From contig JAAYUV010000056.1 in NCBI GenBank assembly GCA_012517475.1, positions 1 through 57,266 on the forward strand: a stretch of 57,266 nt of DNA. Reading direction: 5' to 3'. Positions 8,678 through 17,687 of this stretch are shown piece after piece (position 1 is the first letter of the stretch; each line of letters opens with the position of its first letter). The stretch comes from Peptococcaceae bacterium. GTDB taxonomy: Bacteria > Bacillota > Desulfitobacteriia > Desulfitobacteriales > Syntrophobotulaceae. The notes beneath the pieces are model-generated. The model saw only the letters and a list, made by a program, of their open reading frames with translations. It made no database searches and was not told where the DNA came from. A program made the position numbers and the translations under genes.

Positions 8678-9997
8678 ATGGGTATCACAAATAAATCAAA
8701 TCGCATTCATCATGGGTTTTTAATCGTTATTGCCTGCTGCGCAATGAGTTTAACTTGTTCCATAACCTGGAATACCGCAGGAATATTCTTTGTCCCCATT
8801 TTAAAAGAGTTTGGCATCCCCAGAGGATCTCTGGCCTTTTATCTGACGATTGTTTCCGCTTCAGCAATGATTTTTCTTCCTTTTGCCGGTCAACTGCTTG
8901 CTAGGTATGATGCCAGAAAATTATTATCTATTTTCGTTATGGTAAACGCTATTGCGGTGGGCTCTATGTCTACTTTCACGAGTGTCTACCATTTTTATAT
9001 TGGCGGGGTTTTCCTTGGAATTTCCCAAGCATTTTTCCTTTATATTGCTACCCCAACCATGATTACCCGGTGGTTTAAAGTCAGGACGGCATTCTTTATT
9101 GGGGTGTGTATGGCTTTTTCTGGTGTAGGTGCGATTATTTTTAATCCCATCGGGGGTTATATCATTGCTACCTTGGGCTGGCGGGCAGCTTACTTAACTT
9201 TTGGCCTGATTATTGCACTTATCGTTTTTCCTTTGGTTGCTTTATTCATCAGAAACAGCCCTGCTGACATCGGGTTAAAAGCCTATGGCGAATCGGATGA
9301 AGTTAATACGAATATTAAAGAGAATAATAAAATTGAAACCAATAGCAGCGCTAGCATATACAATGGAGTACCGGTTTCCGTCGCGGTTAAAACATCAGCC
9401 TTTATCGTCCTTCTCCTATTTTTAGCTTCTGTAGCACTTTTTACCGACATTAATGTTTACTATCCGTCCATTGTCACATCACTCGGACAGGGTGCTGTCG
9501 TCGCTTCTACCGTAGGTTCGGCGAGTATGTTTGGTGTTTTGGTGGGCAAAGTCGTATTGGGTTGGCTGAATGATAAAAGCATTGTTGGCGGAATACTTTT
9601 TTCCGGAATTTCCGGGTTTGTTGGCGTAGCTATGATTACTTTTTTGGGAACTCATAATCCAACCTTTTTCTTGATCGGTGCTTTCCTTTATGGCTTTGGC
9701 TTTGCGCAAGCAACTGTGGAATCGCCGGTGCTGACCCGCAAGATATTCGGTGATCGCTATTTCACCCAAATATACTCTATTGTCATGATGTTTTATGCCG
9801 GAGCGTCTGCTGTCGGTCAATCTCTGTACGGATACATTGCCGATTTTAATCATGGTTCTTATATCATTCCCCTATTTATGGTAATGGGACTGGCTGTGGC
9901 TTTCAGCGTTTTCGGCATCACAGCTTATTCCTTGAGAAAAAGAATTTCCTATCATGAACCCAATGTAAACTCCATTGCAAAATCCATTGCCAAATGA
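8678..9997 (+). CDS. MFS transporter, oxalate/formate antiporter (OFA)-like
   Basis: The 439-aa integral membrane protein has about twelve hydrophobic segments and OFA-type features: SITWNTAGIFFVPILKEFG in helix 1, RYDARKLL in the 2-3 loop, TPTMITRWFKVRTAFFIG, and FNPIGGYIIATLGWR. OFA carriers exchange or import monocarboxylates and dicarboxylates. It is a clear paralogue of the MFS protein at 20040-21314 (shared RWFK, FxGVGAIIFNPI.G, IRN.P.D.GLK.YG). The start has GAAGGGG upstream. The gene follows its own sigma54 promoter and ends in a strong terminator. I infer uptake of the carboxylate that the neighbouring CoA genes handle, or exchange of substrate for reduced product. Confidence 0.88.
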   Translation: MGITNKSNRIHHGFLIVIACCAMSLTCSITWNTAGIFFVPILKEFGIPRGSLAFYLTIVSASAMIFLPFAGQLLARYDARKLLSIFVMVNAIAVGSMSTFTSVYHFYIGGVFLGISQAFFLYIATPTMITRWFKVRTAFFIGVCMAFSGVGAIIFNPIGGYIIATLGWRAAYLTFGLIIALIVFPLVALFIRNSPADIGLKAYGESDEVNTNIKENNKIETNSSASIYNGVPVSVAVKTSAFIVLLLFLASVALFTDINVYYPSIVTSLGQGAVVASTVGSASMFGVLVGKVVLGWLNDKSIVGGILFSGISGFVGVAMITFLGTHNPTFFLIGAFLYGFGFAQATVESPVLTRKIFGDRYFTQIYSIVMMFYAGASAVGQSLYGYIADFNHGSYIIPLFMVMGLAVAFSVFGITAYSLRKRISYHEPNVNSIAKSIAK

Positions 9998-10003
9998 CCT
10001 CCT

Positions 10004-10055
10004 TCTGGGGGCAAGACCAAGGCGAGCAGCACTGTCTTGCCCCCAGATTTTTTTA
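10004..10055 (+). terminator. intrinsic terminator after the MFS gene
   Basis: TCTGGGGGCAAGAC (10004-10017) pairs perfectly with GTCTTGCCCCCAGA (10034-10047), followed by a run of seven or more T. The enoate-reductase-like gene downstream therefore probably needs its own promoter or readthrough. I see no convincing promoter in the 60 bases between them. Confidence 0.9.
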
Positions 10056-10115
10056 AAATGAAAGCACAGCCATTATAGTAAATGGCAAGAATAAAACCGG
10101 TAAATGAGGTATTCG

Positions 10116-12146
10116 ATGTCAAGTTTATATTCACAAGGGGAAATAGGCAAAGTAGAGCTTATCAATCGCCTGGTAATGGCTCCTATGGGTATGGGTTACT
10201 GTGAAAAAGGTATGATTACGGATAGGGCCATTATGTTTTATCGCTTGCGGGCCCGAGGGGGTGTCGGCCTTATCGTTTTGGGCGCAATGCAAATTGATCC
10301 CATTCATAAAACAGAATATGACATGATTTGTTTAGATGATGACCGGTATATCCCCGGCCTTCGCCGTTTAACAGATGCCGTTCATGATGAAGGATCGAAG
10401 ATTTTCGGTCAATTATTACATCAGGGCCGCTATGCGCGTTCCAAGGAATACAACGGAATGGAAGCGGTTGCCCCTTCAGCCGTCTTTTCAAGATATACCG
10501 GCGAAACGCCGCGTGAACTGACTTTATCCGAAATAACAGAGATGATTTCTTATTATGCGGCTGGTGCCAAACGCTTGGTCCAGGCCGGTTTTGACGGCGT
10601 CGAAATCTGTACCAATTCCGGTTATTTGATCGGACAATTTCTGTCTTCTGTCACCAATAAAAGAACGGATCGTTATGGCGGGGATTTACTTGCCCGTATG
10701 ACATTTCTCTTAGAAGTAGTATCGGCTGTCAGAGAGAGCGTAGGTCAAGATTTTCCCATATCTGTCAGACTGGGAGGCAGTGATTTTATAGAAGGGGGAA
10801 CCACAAACAAGGAAGTTAGAGAAATCGCCGTGGCTCTTGAGAAAGCCGGGGTAGATGCTATCAGCATCACCGGAGGCTGGCATGAGGCGCAAGTACCTCA
10901 GGTAACAATGGAGGTGCCGCATGGTGCCTTTCGTTATTTAGGAAGACGGATTAAAGAGTCCGTGTCCATTCCTGTAATCCTTAGCAATCGTATGAATATC
11001 CATGTCGCCGAGGAAATCATGGACGAGGGCAACGCCGATTTTATTGCAATGGCCCGTCCGTTTATTGCAGAACCAGAGCTGGCGAAAAAAGGTATGCTGG
11101 GAAAATATGATGAAATTCGTCCCTGTGTCGCCTGTAACCAAGGATGTTTAGATCGAATTATGGCCCATACTTCCGTAGAATGTCTTTGCAACGCGGAAGC
11201 CGGGAGGGAATCTGAGATATTGCAAGGTTCTTATTTACCATCTCAGGTTAAATCATCACGTCCGGAAAATATATTAGTCGTCGGTGCAGGAATAGGAGGT
11301 TTGGAGTACGCCCGTGTGGCTGCGTTGAGAGGCCATAGAGTCACTATCTGGGAACAGAGCGGCCACGCAGGAGGGCAAGTTGAAGTTGCCTCTGCACCTC
11401 CGGGCCGTAACGATTTCACCTATCTGGTAAGATACCTGACATTAGAATGCAGCAAATTGGGTGTGGAAATTGAGTATCAGAAGAAAGCAACAAAGGAAAA
11501 TATTCTGGAACAAATTCAAAGGGGAAAAACTGATCGCGTTGTCATTGCTACAGGAGCTAAACCTATTCAACCAACTATTCCAACTGAAGACGGTATTGCA
11601 GTTGTCCAAGCCTGGGATATTTTGAAGGGATATGTTAAATCAGGTTTAAAAGTGGTAATTGTGGGGGGAGGCGCAGTTGGCGTTGAAACTGCGTTGAAGC
11701 TTGCCGAGATTGGTACTTTGGATGCTCATACGCTAAAGCACCTTATGCTCTATCAGGCTGAAACTCCGGAGGAACTGTACTATCAACTCACCCACGGCAG
11801 TAAACGGGTTACGCTGGTCGAAATGACTAAAATGATCGGCAAAGACATTGGTGCAACCTCGCGCTGGTCCATGATAGCACGCTTGAAACAATTTCATGTT
11901 GATACTTTAAAGCTTACAAAAGTGATAGCAATTAAAAAAGATGGCGTTGTCGTCGAAGACCAGGAAGGCCAAAAATTTATTGAGGCGGATACCGTTGTCT
12001 TAGCCGTAGGCTCCCGTGCTGAGAACAGTCTCTATGATGAGCTGCGGAACAGTCTGAATAAACTTGACATCATCGGTGATGCTGTTACCCCTGGGAAGAT
12101 TCAAGATGCTATTAGAACAGCCTATGATGCTGCGATTAGCGTTTAG
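10116..12146 (+). CDS. old-yellow-enzyme family oxidoreductase, 2-enoate/2,4-dienoyl-CoA reductase-like
   Basis: The 676-aa protein has an N-terminal FMN TIM barrel (RLVMAPMG, GQLLHQGRYA, GFDGVEICTNSGYLIGQFLS), a 4Fe-4S motif (CVACNQGCLDRI, then CLCNAE) at about 340-370, and C-terminal FAD/NAD(P) domains (VVGAGIGGLEYARVAALRG; VVIVGGGAVGVETALKLAE). This is the plan of FadH and clostridial enoate reductases, which reduce alpha,beta-unsaturated acids or CoA esters. The start at 10116 has TGAGGT six bases upstream. The earlier ATG at 10104 is possible. Its place inside the CoA-activation and Etf cluster suggests a second route for double-bond reduction. The terminator just upstream separates it from the MFS gene. 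Confidence 0.88.
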   Translation: MSSLYSQGEIGKVELINRLVMAPMGMGYCEKGMITDRAIMFYRLRARGGVGLIVLGAMQIDPIHKTEYDMICLDDDRYIPGLRRLTDAVHDEGSKIFGQLLHQGRYARSKEYNGMEAVAPSAVFSRYTGETPRELTLSEITEMISYYAAGAKRLVQAGFDGVEICTNSGYLIGQFLSSVTNKRTDRYGGDLLARMTFLLEVVSAVRESVGQDFPISVRLGGSDFIEGGTTNKEVREIAVALEKAGVDAISITGGWHEAQVPQVTMEVPHGAFRYLGRRIKESVSIPVILSNRMNIHVAEEIMDEGNADFIAMARPFIAEPELAKKGMLGKYDEIRPCVACNQGCLDRIMAHTSVECLCNAEAGRESEILQGSYLPSQVKSSRPENILVVGAGIGGLEYARVAALRGHRVTIWEQSGHAGGQVEVASAPPGRNDFTYLVRYLTLECSKLGVEIEYQKKATKENILEQIQRGKTDRVVIATGAKPIQPTIPTEDGIAVVQAWDILKGYVKSGLKVVIVGGGAVGVETALKLAEIGTLDAHTLKHLMLYQAETPEELYYQLTHGSKRVTLVEMTKMIGKDIGATSRWSMIARLKQFHVDTLKLTKVIAIKKDGVVVEDQEGQKFIEADTVVLAVGSRAENSLYDELRNSLNKLDIIGDAVTPGKIQDAIRTAYDAAISV

Positions 12147-12187
12147 ATAATTCTAAGTTTATGATGAGCAAATTCTTAACACCAATG

Positions 12188-12238
12188 CTGTAGAGGCTGC
12201 TTGAAACAATCGGTCCGGTGTTTCGCCAGCCTCTACAG
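12188..12238. repeat. inverted repeat between convergent genes, terminator-like
   Basis: CTGTAGAGGCTG (12188-12199) pairs with CAGCCTCTACAG (12227-12238). No clear T-tract follows on either side. Its place between two convergent 3' ends makes a weak or factor-assisted terminator plausible. Confidence 0.55.
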
Positions 12239-12262
12239 AATAATAGATTTAAAAATAGAAGA

Positions 12263-13801
12263 TTAAATGACCAGGCTGTTTTGGAGTGCTTTTTTATCGA
12301 TTTTCCCATTTGCCAACTTTGGCATACTATCCAATAATATGACGTGATCGGGCACCTTATATTTCGCTATATTCCCTTTGGCAAACTCCCGCAGTAATTC
12401 GGCTGTTTCTTTGGAATCCGGCTTTAATTGAATATACGCTATGGTTTGTTCTCCCAATTCTTTGTGAGGAACCCCAATCACACATACCTCTAATACATCC
12501 GGATGATTATAGTAGATTTCTTCCACTTCACGGGGATAGATATTGTACCCGCCCCTGATGATGACTTCTTTTTTTCTGGCAACAATTTTTATATACCCTA
12601 GCTCATCAATTCTCGCTAAATCCCCGGTGCGCAGCCAGCCGCTTTCATCCAATACTTCCTTCGTTTTATCAGGCAATTTATAATAGCCCTTCATTACGCC
12701 GTAACCCTTGCATAAAAGTTCTCCGATTTCCCCGGTTTCTGCGACTCTTCCGCTTTCATGAACGATCTTAACCTCAATCCCCTCATACGGACGTCCAACA
12801 GTCCTAAATCTATGTTCCAATGTATCATCAAGGCTCGTCATTGAAACCCCGACGAATTCAGTTAACCCGTAAGCAACCATCAGATCAAATTTTAAATCCG
12901 TGTTGATTTTTATCATGGTGTCTTCAGAGCAGACTGCGCCAGCAACGATACCGGTTCTCAATGAGCTGATATTGACTTGATGCTGTTTGTATTCTTCCAA
13001 TTCCCGGATAAACATTGTTGGTACACCATGATGAACCGTTATCTGTTCCTGTTCAATTAGGTCCAACGCTTCCCGTGAATTGAATTTTTCCATGATGACT
13101 ATTCTTGCGCCAAAATACAAAGGTACAATGATTCCGGTAACCATTCCAAACAAGTGTGTACATGGAAGCGGCACAAGAAAAACGTCTTGTTCCAAACTTT
13201 TTAAGCGCTGGCCGATACTCATTGCTGTCTTTAAAATGCTCCAGGAGGTAAGTTCTACTCCTTTTGGAATTCCCGTTGTTCCGGAAGTAAATATAAGAGC
13301 AAAAACATCTTCTTTAATATTTAGAGGGTAATTCCTTGCAACTTTCTGATTAATACATTTTTCCCCTAACGCAATAACTTCCGAATACGTAAATAAAGTT
13401 TTCTTTTTAAACCGAACCGTAATCACTTTGCGGAATTCCTCATTTGTATCCAGCCACATTAATTGGTCGCGGCTGGATACAAATGCTAATTTTGGTTGAG
13501 TTAAATCAAAGCGTTCTTTTAATTCTTTTTCACTCAATGATACATTGCAAGGAACAAGGATGGCGTCTATTTTTGCTACTGCAAAAAAAAGGGTGACAAA
13601 TTCATGCCAGTTGGGCAGGATAACCAGGACCCTGTCCCCTTTTTGAATGTCCAGAAAGGATAATGCTGATGCTAACTGTTCAGCCTCAATCTTTAATTCT
13701 CCGTAGCTCATCCTCCTCAGCCCGTCATATACGGCTTCTTTTTCGGGTGTTTTTTCTCCCCAGTAATCTAATAGACTATTGAAGGTTTGCTCCCTATCCA
13801 T
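12263..13801 (-). CDS. AMP-forming acyl-CoA synthetase (CaiC-like position)
   Basis: The 512-aa adenylate-forming enzyme has the P-loop IFTSGTTGIPKG, A5 YGLTEFVG, A7 GWLRTGDLARID, the A8 hinge near KEVIIRGGYNIYPREVEEI and the A10 lysine in LANGKIDKKAL. It makes acyl-CoA from a carboxylate, ATP and CoA. The acid is unknown. It is the last gene of the minus-strand operon, 29 bases after the ferredoxin-like gene, the position that CaiC-type ligases occupy in carnitine clusters. AAGGAG lies eleven bases before the ATG. Having both a ligase and CoA-transferases would allow initial ATP-driven priming followed by cheap CoA recycling. Confidence 0.9.
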   Translation of the reverse strand: MDREQTFNSLLDYWGEKTPEKEAVYDGLRRMSYGELKIEAEQLASALSFLDIQKGDRVLVILPNWHEFVTLFFAVAKIDAILVPCNVSLSEKELKERFDLTQPKLAFVSSRDQLMWLDTNEEFRKVITVRFKKKTLFTYSEVIALGEKCINQKVARNYPLNIKEDVFALIFTSGTTGIPKGVELTSWSILKTAMSIGQRLKSLEQDVFLVPLPCTHLFGMVTGIIVPLYFGARIVIMEKFNSREALDLIEQEQITVHHGVPTMFIRELEEYKQHQVNISSLRTGIVAGAVCSEDTMIKINTDLKFDLMVAYGLTEFVGVSMTSLDDTLEHRFRTVGRPYEGIEVKIVHESGRVAETGEIGELLCKGYGVMKGYYKLPDKTKEVLDESGWLRTGDLARIDELGYIKIVARKKEVIIRGGYNIYPREVEEIYYNHPDVLEVCVIGVPHKELGEQTIAYIQLKPDSKETAELLREFAKGNIAKYKVPDHVILLDSMPKLANGKIDKKALQNSLVI

Positions 13802-13830
13802 TTTGTATTTATCTCCTTAGTCGATTTTGA

Positions 13831-14127
13831 TTACCCGAATCTAAATTCAATTCCCATGGTTCCCTGTGGGAATTCCCATTTCTCCAGGATTGTTTTTCCG
13901 CATAATACACGGCAGGTGCCACACTCCAAACATCCGGCGTAATCGAATTGGGGGTTCCCGTTTTCGTCAATTTTATAGAGCCCGGCCGGACAGGCGATCA
14001 TCAACTTTTGATATTCTTGCATATCAATCTTATCTTTTTTTAAGACAATATGGGCATTTCCTTCATCGACATGGAATTTATCTATGCCAAGCTTTTGATC
14101 CACATTAACCGTATTGACGATTGTCAT
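13831..14127 (-). CDS. fixX: FixX-like ferredoxin
   Basis: The 98-aa protein has CPAGLY and CLECGTCRVLCG, the cysteine pattern of FixX-type ferredoxin-like proteins, and ends in WEFPQGTMGIEFRFG, as FixX does. It is the small Fe-S partner of FixC in passing electrons between quinone or another carrier and EtfAB. Its ATG overlaps the TGA of fixC (ATGA at 14124-14127), so the two are translationally coupled, as expected for subunits of one complex. The length matches the family (about 95 aa). Confidence 0.92.
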   Translation of the reverse strand: MTIVNTVNVDQKLGIDKFHVDEGNAHIVLKKDKIDMQEYQKLMIACPAGLYKIDENGNPQFDYAGCLECGTCRVLCGKTILEKWEFPQGTMGIEFRFG

Positions 14128-15416
14128 AGCGAGCGTACTCCTTTCCAGCCATCCTTGGCAATATTAAGCATCCCCATGTTTTTCACGTGTTTCATCATCA
14201 TCTTCATCATGGGTTGGGGCGGATTGCCCGTCACAACAAACAGATCTGTCATAATATCTGCGGCCATACCGGGATATCCGTTAAAAATCCTTGGTGTCTC
14301 TTCTAAGAAATGCGGGAAGTTCCTGTAATGTTTCAGGTCTTTCATCACAAAGCTTTCATCCAGGAAAGACTGATAGCACTGAAGGAACCCTGCACTAAAA
14401 TCTTGGGCTTTATTTGCTTTTAGAACTGCTTTAGCAGCACATTCTGCCGAGCCTACGGCAAAGTCCATCCCACGCACAGCGTACCCTAAGTTAATGCAAA
14501 ATCCGGCCGCATCACCTACGACCAATACCCCGTCGCCGATAATTTTCGGCACCATATGAAATCCGCCCTCCGGAACCAAATGACCGGAATACTCCATCAT
14601 TTTTCCCCCTTTTAAGAGAGGTTCGATGGAAGGATGGCTTTTGAAATCCTCCAACATTTGAGGAAGGGTTTTATTTGCTTTGATCAATTCACTGAGAGTA
14701 CTAACAACCCCTAAAGAAATGCTTGTTTTATTTGTATACAGGAATCCGCCGCCTACTTTTCCTGCCGAAGGGATCCCTGCAAATAACCAAGAGGTTCCTT
14801 CCCCCTCCCTGCAGTTAAAACGATTGTCAATGACTTCAGCGGAGAGTTCAATGATTTCTTTAACGCCGACAGCGACTTGATGCGGCGCCAATTCTCCCCG
14901 GTATCCTAACTTTTGAGCCAGGAGCGAATTAACGCCATCCGCAAGTATGGTGACATTGGCTTCCAACTCATCTTCCCCCGCAATAACTCCGCATACTTTT
15001 CCTTCTCTGACAATCAAGTCATCGACCCGGATGCCGGTCACCATTTGTACCCCGGCATCTTCGGCTTTACTCGCCAGCCACTGGTCAAAAACACCTCTTA
15101 ATACGGAGTAAGAATCACTTCCTTGTTCACCTAATCGTGTTGAACTAAATTCGACGGTTACATTGCTTTCTTCTGTCATGAGACTAATTTTTTCACGCGT
15201 AATCTTGCGTTCCACAGGTGCCTCCTGAGCGAAGCCGGGCATGATTTTTTCCAGACTATGGCTGTAAATGCGTCCACCCGTTACATTCTTGCTTCCGGCA
15301 TAATTGCCCCTTTCAACGAGCATCACTTCCAGTCCTTCTTTGGCCAGCAAGTAAGCGGTTACTGTTCCGGCAATTCCCCCGCCGACAATAATGGCGTCAA
15401 ATCTATCATCAGACAT
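14124..15416 (-). CDS. fixC: FixC-like flavoprotein (Etf:quinone oxidoreductase family)
   Basis: The 430-aa protein has an N-terminal FAD-binding Rossmann motif (DAIIVGGGIAGTVTAYLLAKEG), the family sequence GGRIYSHSLEKIMPGF, and the second FAD motif GDGVLVVGDAAGFCINLGYAVRGMD. It belongs to the FixC/ETF-QO family, which links EtfAB to a membrane electron pool. I set the start at 15416, where AAAGGTG lies seven bases upstream. The frame is open 21 codons further. It is coupled to fixX and follows etfA by 85 bases. In anaerobes with caiABCD-fixABCX clusters this module feeds electrons to the acyl-CoA dehydrogenase acting as a reductase. Confidence 0.92.
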   Translation of the reverse strand: MSDDRFDAIIVGGGIAGTVTAYLLAKEGLEVMLVERGNYAGSKNVTGGRIYSHSLEKIMPGFAQEAPVERKITREKISLMTEESNVTVEFSSTRLGEQGSDSYSVLRGVFDQWLASKAEDAGVQMVTGIRVDDLIVREGKVCGVIAGEDELEANVTILADGVNSLLAQKLGYRGELAPHQVAVGVKEIIELSAEVIDNRFNCREGEGTSWLFAGIPSAGKVGGGFLYTNKTSISLGVVSTLSELIKANKTLPQMLEDFKSHPSIEPLLKGGKMMEYSGHLVPEGGFHMVPKIIGDGVLVVGDAAGFCINLGYAVRGMDFAVGSAECAAKAVLKANKAQDFSAGFLQCYQSFLDESFVMKDLKHYRNFPHFLEETPRIFNGYPGMAADIMTDLFVVTGNPPQPMMKMMMKHVKNMGMLNIAKDGWKGVRSL

Positions 15417-15501
15417 TGCTTGCACCTTTCCTTCTTTATTTAATGGAAAGGTGGAAAAACTAATTTCTCTTTTTTCCACCTCGTTTATACAGGATGTTTT
15501 T

Positions 15502-16401
15502 CTACTTCAATTGATCCAGTAAGGCAGGAACGACCTTATATAAATCCCCGACGATTCCATAGTCGGCTTGACCAAAGATGGGGGCGTTTTTATCTTTGTT
15601 AATGGCAATGACTACCTTTGATCTGTTCATGCCAACCGTATGCTGAACCTGACCGGAGATACCAATCGCCATATAGACCTCCGGGGCAAGCATTAAGCCT
15701 GAAACACCAATATAGGTTTCCTTTGGCATCCATCTTTCTGCTTCAGCAATGGGACGGGAACATCCTACTTCGGCGTTGATAACATCAGCAAGCTGCCTGA
15801 TCATTCCTAAATCCTCTTCTTTGGCGATTCCCCGGCCTACCCCGATCACCCGTTTGGCGCTGGGCAAATTAACACTTAATTTAGGTTTTTGTTCTTTATT
15901 CAAAACTTTTATCTTTCTAATGGGTTCAACAAATGGGAAGAGCTCTATCTCACCCTTTCCTGTCTCTTTCGATCCTTGAAGGACGCCCGGTCCAATCGTG
16001 GCAATTGCCAAACTTGTATTCAATTTCTCTTTACGAATAGCCGCTCCGCCATAAACCAAATGGCTGCCCTCTCCCTCTTTAGTCAATTCGATCAGATCGG
16101 TCATCACACTGGTTCCAGCCATAGCCGCAAGCCTGCCGGCAATTAACTTGCATCTTTTTGTTGGCTCAAAAATTAGCAAGTCCGGTTTTTCTCTCTCCAA
16201 CAGCGCCGCGATAGTCTCCGTGTAATCTTCCAGCATGGCATTATCCTGTTGAGGAATGCTCCATACTTTATCAGCAACTTCAGTATCTTTATCGTCTTGA
16301 CTGTTGATGACAATAGCCTCAATCCGTTCTCCGATTTGACGAGCGCCGCAACATAATTCTAAAAGCGCTTTCTGGTTTTCTGCAAATACGAATACTTTCA
16401 T
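15502..16401 (-). CDS. etfA: electron transfer flavoprotein alpha subunit (FixB/EtfA)
   Basis: The 299-aa protein has the alpha-subunit N-terminal domain and the C-terminal FAD domain with VGVGRGIAKEEDL, GCSRPIAEAERWMPKETYIGVSG, APEVYMAIGISGQVQHTVGM and VVIAINKDKNAPIFGQADYGIVGD. All FAD-contact motifs are present. AGGTGG precedes the ATG, which lies 20 bases after etfB. With EtfB it forms the soluble heterodimer that carries electrons between FixCX and the acyl-CoA dehydrogenase encoded upstream in the same direction. Confidence 0.95.
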   Translation of the reverse strand: MKVFVFAENQKALLELCCGARQIGERIEAIVINSQDDKDTEVADKVWSIPQQDNAMLEDYTETIAALLEREKPDLLIFEPTKRCKLIAGRLAAMAGTSVMTDLIELTKEGEGSHLVYGGAAIRKEKLNTSLAIATIGPGVLQGSKETGKGEIELFPFVEPIRKIKVLNKEQKPKLSVNLPSAKRVIGVGRGIAKEEDLGMIRQLADVINAEVGCSRPIAEAERWMPKETYIGVSGLMLAPEVYMAIGISGQVQHTVGMNRSKVVIAINKDKNAPIFGQADYGIVGDLYKVVPALLDQLK

Positions 16402-16421
16402 TTCTATTCCACCTGCCTTTT

Positions 16422-17192
16422 CTATTTCAGTACTTCTTGTATTTTAGTGATGAATGACTTAATCGCTTCTTCCGAATCGCCCTGAACGATATCTTTCTTT
16501 CTATCCATTTGTTCAGGTGCTTTGGTTTCGATCACTCCGAGGGTAGCCGACAGGTTCCCTATACCGGCATCTTCGGCACTCCAGATAGTCGCGGACTTCT
16601 TTCCGGCCGCCAAGATTTGTTTCATACTTGGGATTCTCGGCAGATTGATATCTGAAGTGACAGATATCACTGCAGGCAGGGAAATCTCTAAGGTTTCCAG
16701 CTCATTTTCCAGAGTGCGTTCCACGATAGCCTTGCCATCGGCAAGCGTTATTTTACTGACACTGTTGATTGCAGGCAAACTAAGGAGCTGCCCCAACTGA
16801 GGGCCCACTTGTTGGGCATAGAGGTCCGCTGATCCTTCTCCGCAAAGAATCAAGTCGTAATCCTTAATCTTTTCAGCAACCGCTTTTAAAGCATTGGCTG
16901 TTTGGTAGGTATCGATATTTTCCAATTTATCGTCCGCAACCATAAAGATGCTTTCCGGACCTCTGGACAATACATTTTTCTTTAATTTTGAATCATCAAT
17001 CTTTTTAGCCCCAACACTGATACCAATGACGTTTCCTCCATTGGCTTCTGCCAGCTGTGTTCCGGCTTCAATACAGTTTAAGTCATAGGCACTGATCGTC
17101 ATTGGAGCTTTTTCAAAGGAAATATCTCGATTAGGTTTTACCGTAATATCCTGTTCTTCAGGTACTACTTTAAAACATGTAATGATATTCAT
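16422..17192 (-). CDS. etfB: electron transfer flavoprotein beta subunit (FixA/EtfB)
   Basis: The 256-aa protein has features of the beta subunit: start MNIITCFKVVPEE, SAYDLNCIEAGTQLAE, GISVGAKK, DLILCGEGSADLYAQQVGPQLGQLL and IPSMKQILAAGKK. It partners EtfA from the next gene. AGAGGT precedes the ATG. About 495 bases separate it from the acyl-CoA dehydrogenase gene upstream. That space holds a hairpin-rich element, so etfB-etfA-fixC-fixX-ligase may be transcribed partly on their own. Confidence 0.95.
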   Translation of the reverse strand: MNIITCFKVVPEEQDITVKPNRDISFEKAPMTISAYDLNCIEAGTQLAEANGGNVIGISVGAKKIDDSKLKKNVLSRGPESIFMVADDKLENIDTYQTANALKAVAEKIKDYDLILCGEGSADLYAQQVGPQLGQLLSLPAINSVSKITLADGKAIVERTLENELETLEISLPAVISVTSDINLPRIPSMKQILAAGKKSATIWSAEDAGIGNLSATLGVIETKAPEQMDRKKDIVQGDSEEAIKSFITKIQEVLK

Positions 17193-17231
17193 TTTTACAC
17201 CTCTGCATAAATGATTATTTTAATATCTTTT

Positions 17232-17272
17232 AGAGCAGATAATTTGAAAAGAAACTTCATCTTATCTGCTCT
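17232..17272. repeat. 11-bp inverted repeat upstream of etfB
   Basis: AGAGCAGATAA (17232-17242) pairs with TTATCTGCTCT (17262-17272). It lies about 40 bases before the etfB start and has no T-tract in the direction of transcription. It could be an operator or a leader hairpin rather than a terminator. Confidence 0.5.
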
Positions 17273-17321
17273 CTATTTAAATACGGCTGTCATGAAGCGT
17301 ATAATTTTAAGAATTTCGCAT

Positions 17322-17676
17322 CTAGTAGAATGATTCCAAGTAGTGATAAAATTGCTTAAACTACCCCAAATTAGTCTCTGTAATGGATAGATAGCGTCAA
17401 GCGGAGCACGGCGACGGCACTGGATGTGCCTAGGGTCGAATGCGTCATGGATGACATAGCATTCGACAAGGAGCGCGGCTGTTTGATGGCCATGGATGGA
17501 CTAACGCCGCGATGCCATGGATGGCAAGGAGCGGCTCGCCACGGATGGCCGTAAAGGCCTAGCAGGCCTTTACGCTGCTGAAAGCGTCTATCCATTACAG
17601 AGACCTGCCCGGATAAAGTGAAAATGATGCTATCATAGGCTCAATATATAATGCTATTTGCGAATCGTTCTACTAG
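17322..17676. repeat. hairpin-rich element with nested inverted repeats (MITE/REP-like)
   Basis: The ends are a 15-bp inverted repeat with one mismatch (CTAGTAGAATGATTC at 17322-17336 and GAATCGTTCTACTAG at 17662-17676). Inside is a perfect 16-bp inverted repeat (17374-17389 and 17589-17604). The core between these holds small hairpins that nearly all display GGAT: GGCAC-TGGAT-GTGCC (17416-17430), GTCATGGATGAC inside a 9-bp GTCGAATGC stem, GCCATGGATGGA, GCCATGGATGGC and GCCACGGATGGC. CGTAAAGGCC-TAGCA-GGCCTTTACG follows. Its base composition is more GC-rich than its AT-rich flanks. No open frame of worth is inside. It divides the acyl-CoA dehydrogenase gene from etfB and looks like a non-autonomous mobile or dispersed repeat. 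Confidence 0.75.
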
Positions 17677-17687
17677 TATTGAATGGT

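Noticed and set aside
10056-10103. sigma54 promoter for the enoate-reductase-like gene
   Set aside because: AATGGCAAGAATAAAACC lacks the GC of the -12 element.
17374-17604. CRISPR-like or tandem-repeat array in the hairpin element
   Set aside because: The units are short palindromes of varying spacing, with no constant direct repeat or spacer length.
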